Assembly (NCBI RefSeq): GCF_008039565.1
Contig: NZ_VDUX01000001.1
Location: 310,001 to 374,000 of the forward strand
Direction of reading: 5' to 3'
DNA from: Aeromicrobium terrae
GTDB lineage: Bacteria; Actinomycetota; Actinomycetes; Propionibacteriales; Nocardioidaceae
DNA length: 64,000 nt
In this document: positions 63,275-64,000 of the stretch, piece after piece
How the letters are laid out: every line of letters begins with the position of its first letter
How positions within the stretch are numbered: the first letter of the stretch is position 1
Program-made: the position numbers and the translations under genes
The notes under the pieces: generated by a model
Database searches by the model: none
Seen by the model: only the letters and a program-made list of their open reading frames with translations
Told to the model about the DNA's origin: nothing

Positions 63275-64000
63275 TGCGCGTCCCCATCGAGTGGCTGCGC
63301 GAGCTCGTCGCGCTGCCGGACGACCTCACCGCCGAGCAGATCGCTGCCCGCCTGACCGCGTTCGACCTCAAGCTCGAGGAGATCATCTCCGCCGGGCTGT
63401 CCGGCCCGATCGTGGTCGGCCGCGCCCTGAGCGTCGAGCCGGAGCCGCAGAAGAACGGCAAGACCATCAACTGGTGCCAGGTCGACGTGGGGGAGGACGA
63501 GCCGCGCGGCATCGTCTGCGGTGCCCACAACTTCGGCCCGGACGACCTCGTCGTCGTCGCGCTGCCCGGCGCCACCCTGCCCGGCGACTTCACGATCACC
63601 GCCCGCAAGACTTACGGCCACGTCTCCGACGGCATGATCTGCTCGCCGCCGGAGCTCGGGCTATCCGGCGACTCTGCCTTCCTCCGCCCAGGGCCCGGAA
63701 CCCCTGCCGAGTCGGGCATCCTCGTGCTCGACGCTGAGTCCGCCCAGCCGGGCGACGACGCCGTGGCGCTGCTCGGTCTCGGCGGCGACGTCGTCGACCT
63801 CGAGGTCAACCCGGATCGCGCCTACGCGCTGTCGATGCGCGGCGTCGCCCGTGACGCCGCCCTGGCCTTCGGCCTGCCGTTCTCCGACCCCGCCGATCGC
63901 GACGTCCCGGCCGACGGTGAGGCGTACCCGGTCCGGGTCGACGACCCGGCCGGCTGCCCGGTCTTCGTCGCCCGTGAGGTCACCGGGTTCGACCCCTCGC
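63274..64000 (+). CDS. pheT: Phenylalanyl-tRNA synthetase beta subunit, 3' end outside window
   Basis: First 242 codons of about 830. GTG 63274 shares a base with the pheS stop. Seen: VRVPIEWLRELV, the tRNA-binding OB domain with GRALSVEP, IVCGAHNFGPDDLVVVALPGATLPG, KTYGHVSDGMICS, and the start of B1 with DLEVNPDRAYALSMRGVARD. After SPPELGL there is an unusual stretch SGDSAFLRPGPGTPAES, about 12 residues longer than the ELxLGxDHSGI form I recall from other actinobacteria, and with codons ending in A or T (CTA, TCT, CCA, GGA, CCT). Confidence 0.95.
   Translation, partial: MRVPIEWLRELVALPDDLTAEQIAARLTAFDLKLEEIISAGLSGPIVVGRALSVEPEPQKNGKTINWCQVDVGEDEPRGIVCGAHNFGPDDLVVVALPGATLPGDFTITARKTYGHVSDGMICSPPELGLSGDSAFLRPGPGTPAESGILVLDAESAQPGDDAVALLGLGGDVVDLEVNPDRAYALSMRGVARDAALAFGLPFSDPADRDVPADGEAYPVRVDDPAGCPVFVAREVTGFDPS

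Overview
The window is a 64 kb stretch of a very GC-rich chromosome with a dense, mostly co-directional set of housekeeping genes. Gene order (pdxT-yebC-ruvCAB-yajC-secDF-apt-rel; hisS-aspS-rarA-alaS-ruvX-mltG-aroE; aroC-aroK-aroB-pepQ-efp-nusB; pyrRBC-carAB-pyrF-mihF-gmk-rpoZ-coaBC-metK-priA-fmt-rsmB-rpe-ribD-ribE-ribBA-ribH-hisE-hisG; infC-rpmI-rplT-rRNA methylase-pheST), the actinobacterial integration host factor mihF, the helicase-degenerate PriA and abundant GTG starts point to an actinomycete. Nocardioidaceae or a relative (Aeromicrobium-like) is my guess, which is inference and not shown by a marker gene. I see no tRNA, rRNA, IS element, phage, CRISPR array or origin. No gene-free stretch exceeds 300 bases.

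Layout. 1-8.7 kb: end of PLP synthase glutaminase, yebC, a locally duplicated palindromic repeat, a reverse-strand flavin-reductase-like gene, Holliday-junction genes, Sec accessory genes, a small lipoprotein and apt. 8.7-13.1 kb: Rel (p)ppGpp enzyme converging on a DUF349 gene, then a metallo-hydrolase. 13.1-24.1 kb: three aminoacyl-tRNA synthetases with rarA, small membrane proteins, ruvX, mltG, aroE and a prepilin-peptidase-like gene. 24.1-32.5 kb: shikimate genes, pepQ, efp, nusB, then a four-gene betaine/choline-type ABC importer. 32.5-42.5 kb: complete de novo pyrimidine operon with a PyrR-binding leader, a second lipoprotein, mihF, gmk and rpoZ. 42.5-49.3 kb: coaBC, metK, priA, fmt, rsmB. 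49.2-51.4 kb: an accessory efflux pump/TetR pair with twin operators. 51.5-57.7 kb: rpe, an FMN riboswitch, riboflavin genes, hisE, hisG and two small genes. 57.7-64 kb: a reverse-strand ACT-GNAT fusion, the IF3/L35/L20 operon behind a structured leader, an rRNA methyltransferase, a soluble PAS histidine kinase, pheS and the start of pheT.

Most operon genes overlap by 1-4 bases (ATGA, GTGA or TGATG junctions), so translational coupling is the rule. Where a new transcript seems to start, a TANNNT hexamer often lies 6-7 bases before a GTG or ATG with no ribosome binding site, the pattern of leaderless mRNAs. In four places the hexamer begins with the stop codon of the previous gene.

I did not find a clearly new multi-gene system. 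The best leads are a possible RNA switch before infC, a pair of related lipoproteins each translationally coupled to a nucleotide-metabolism enzyme, the stop-codon/-10 overlap, a probable CTG start for coaBC, the ACT-GNAT fusion, and an insertion in PheT.
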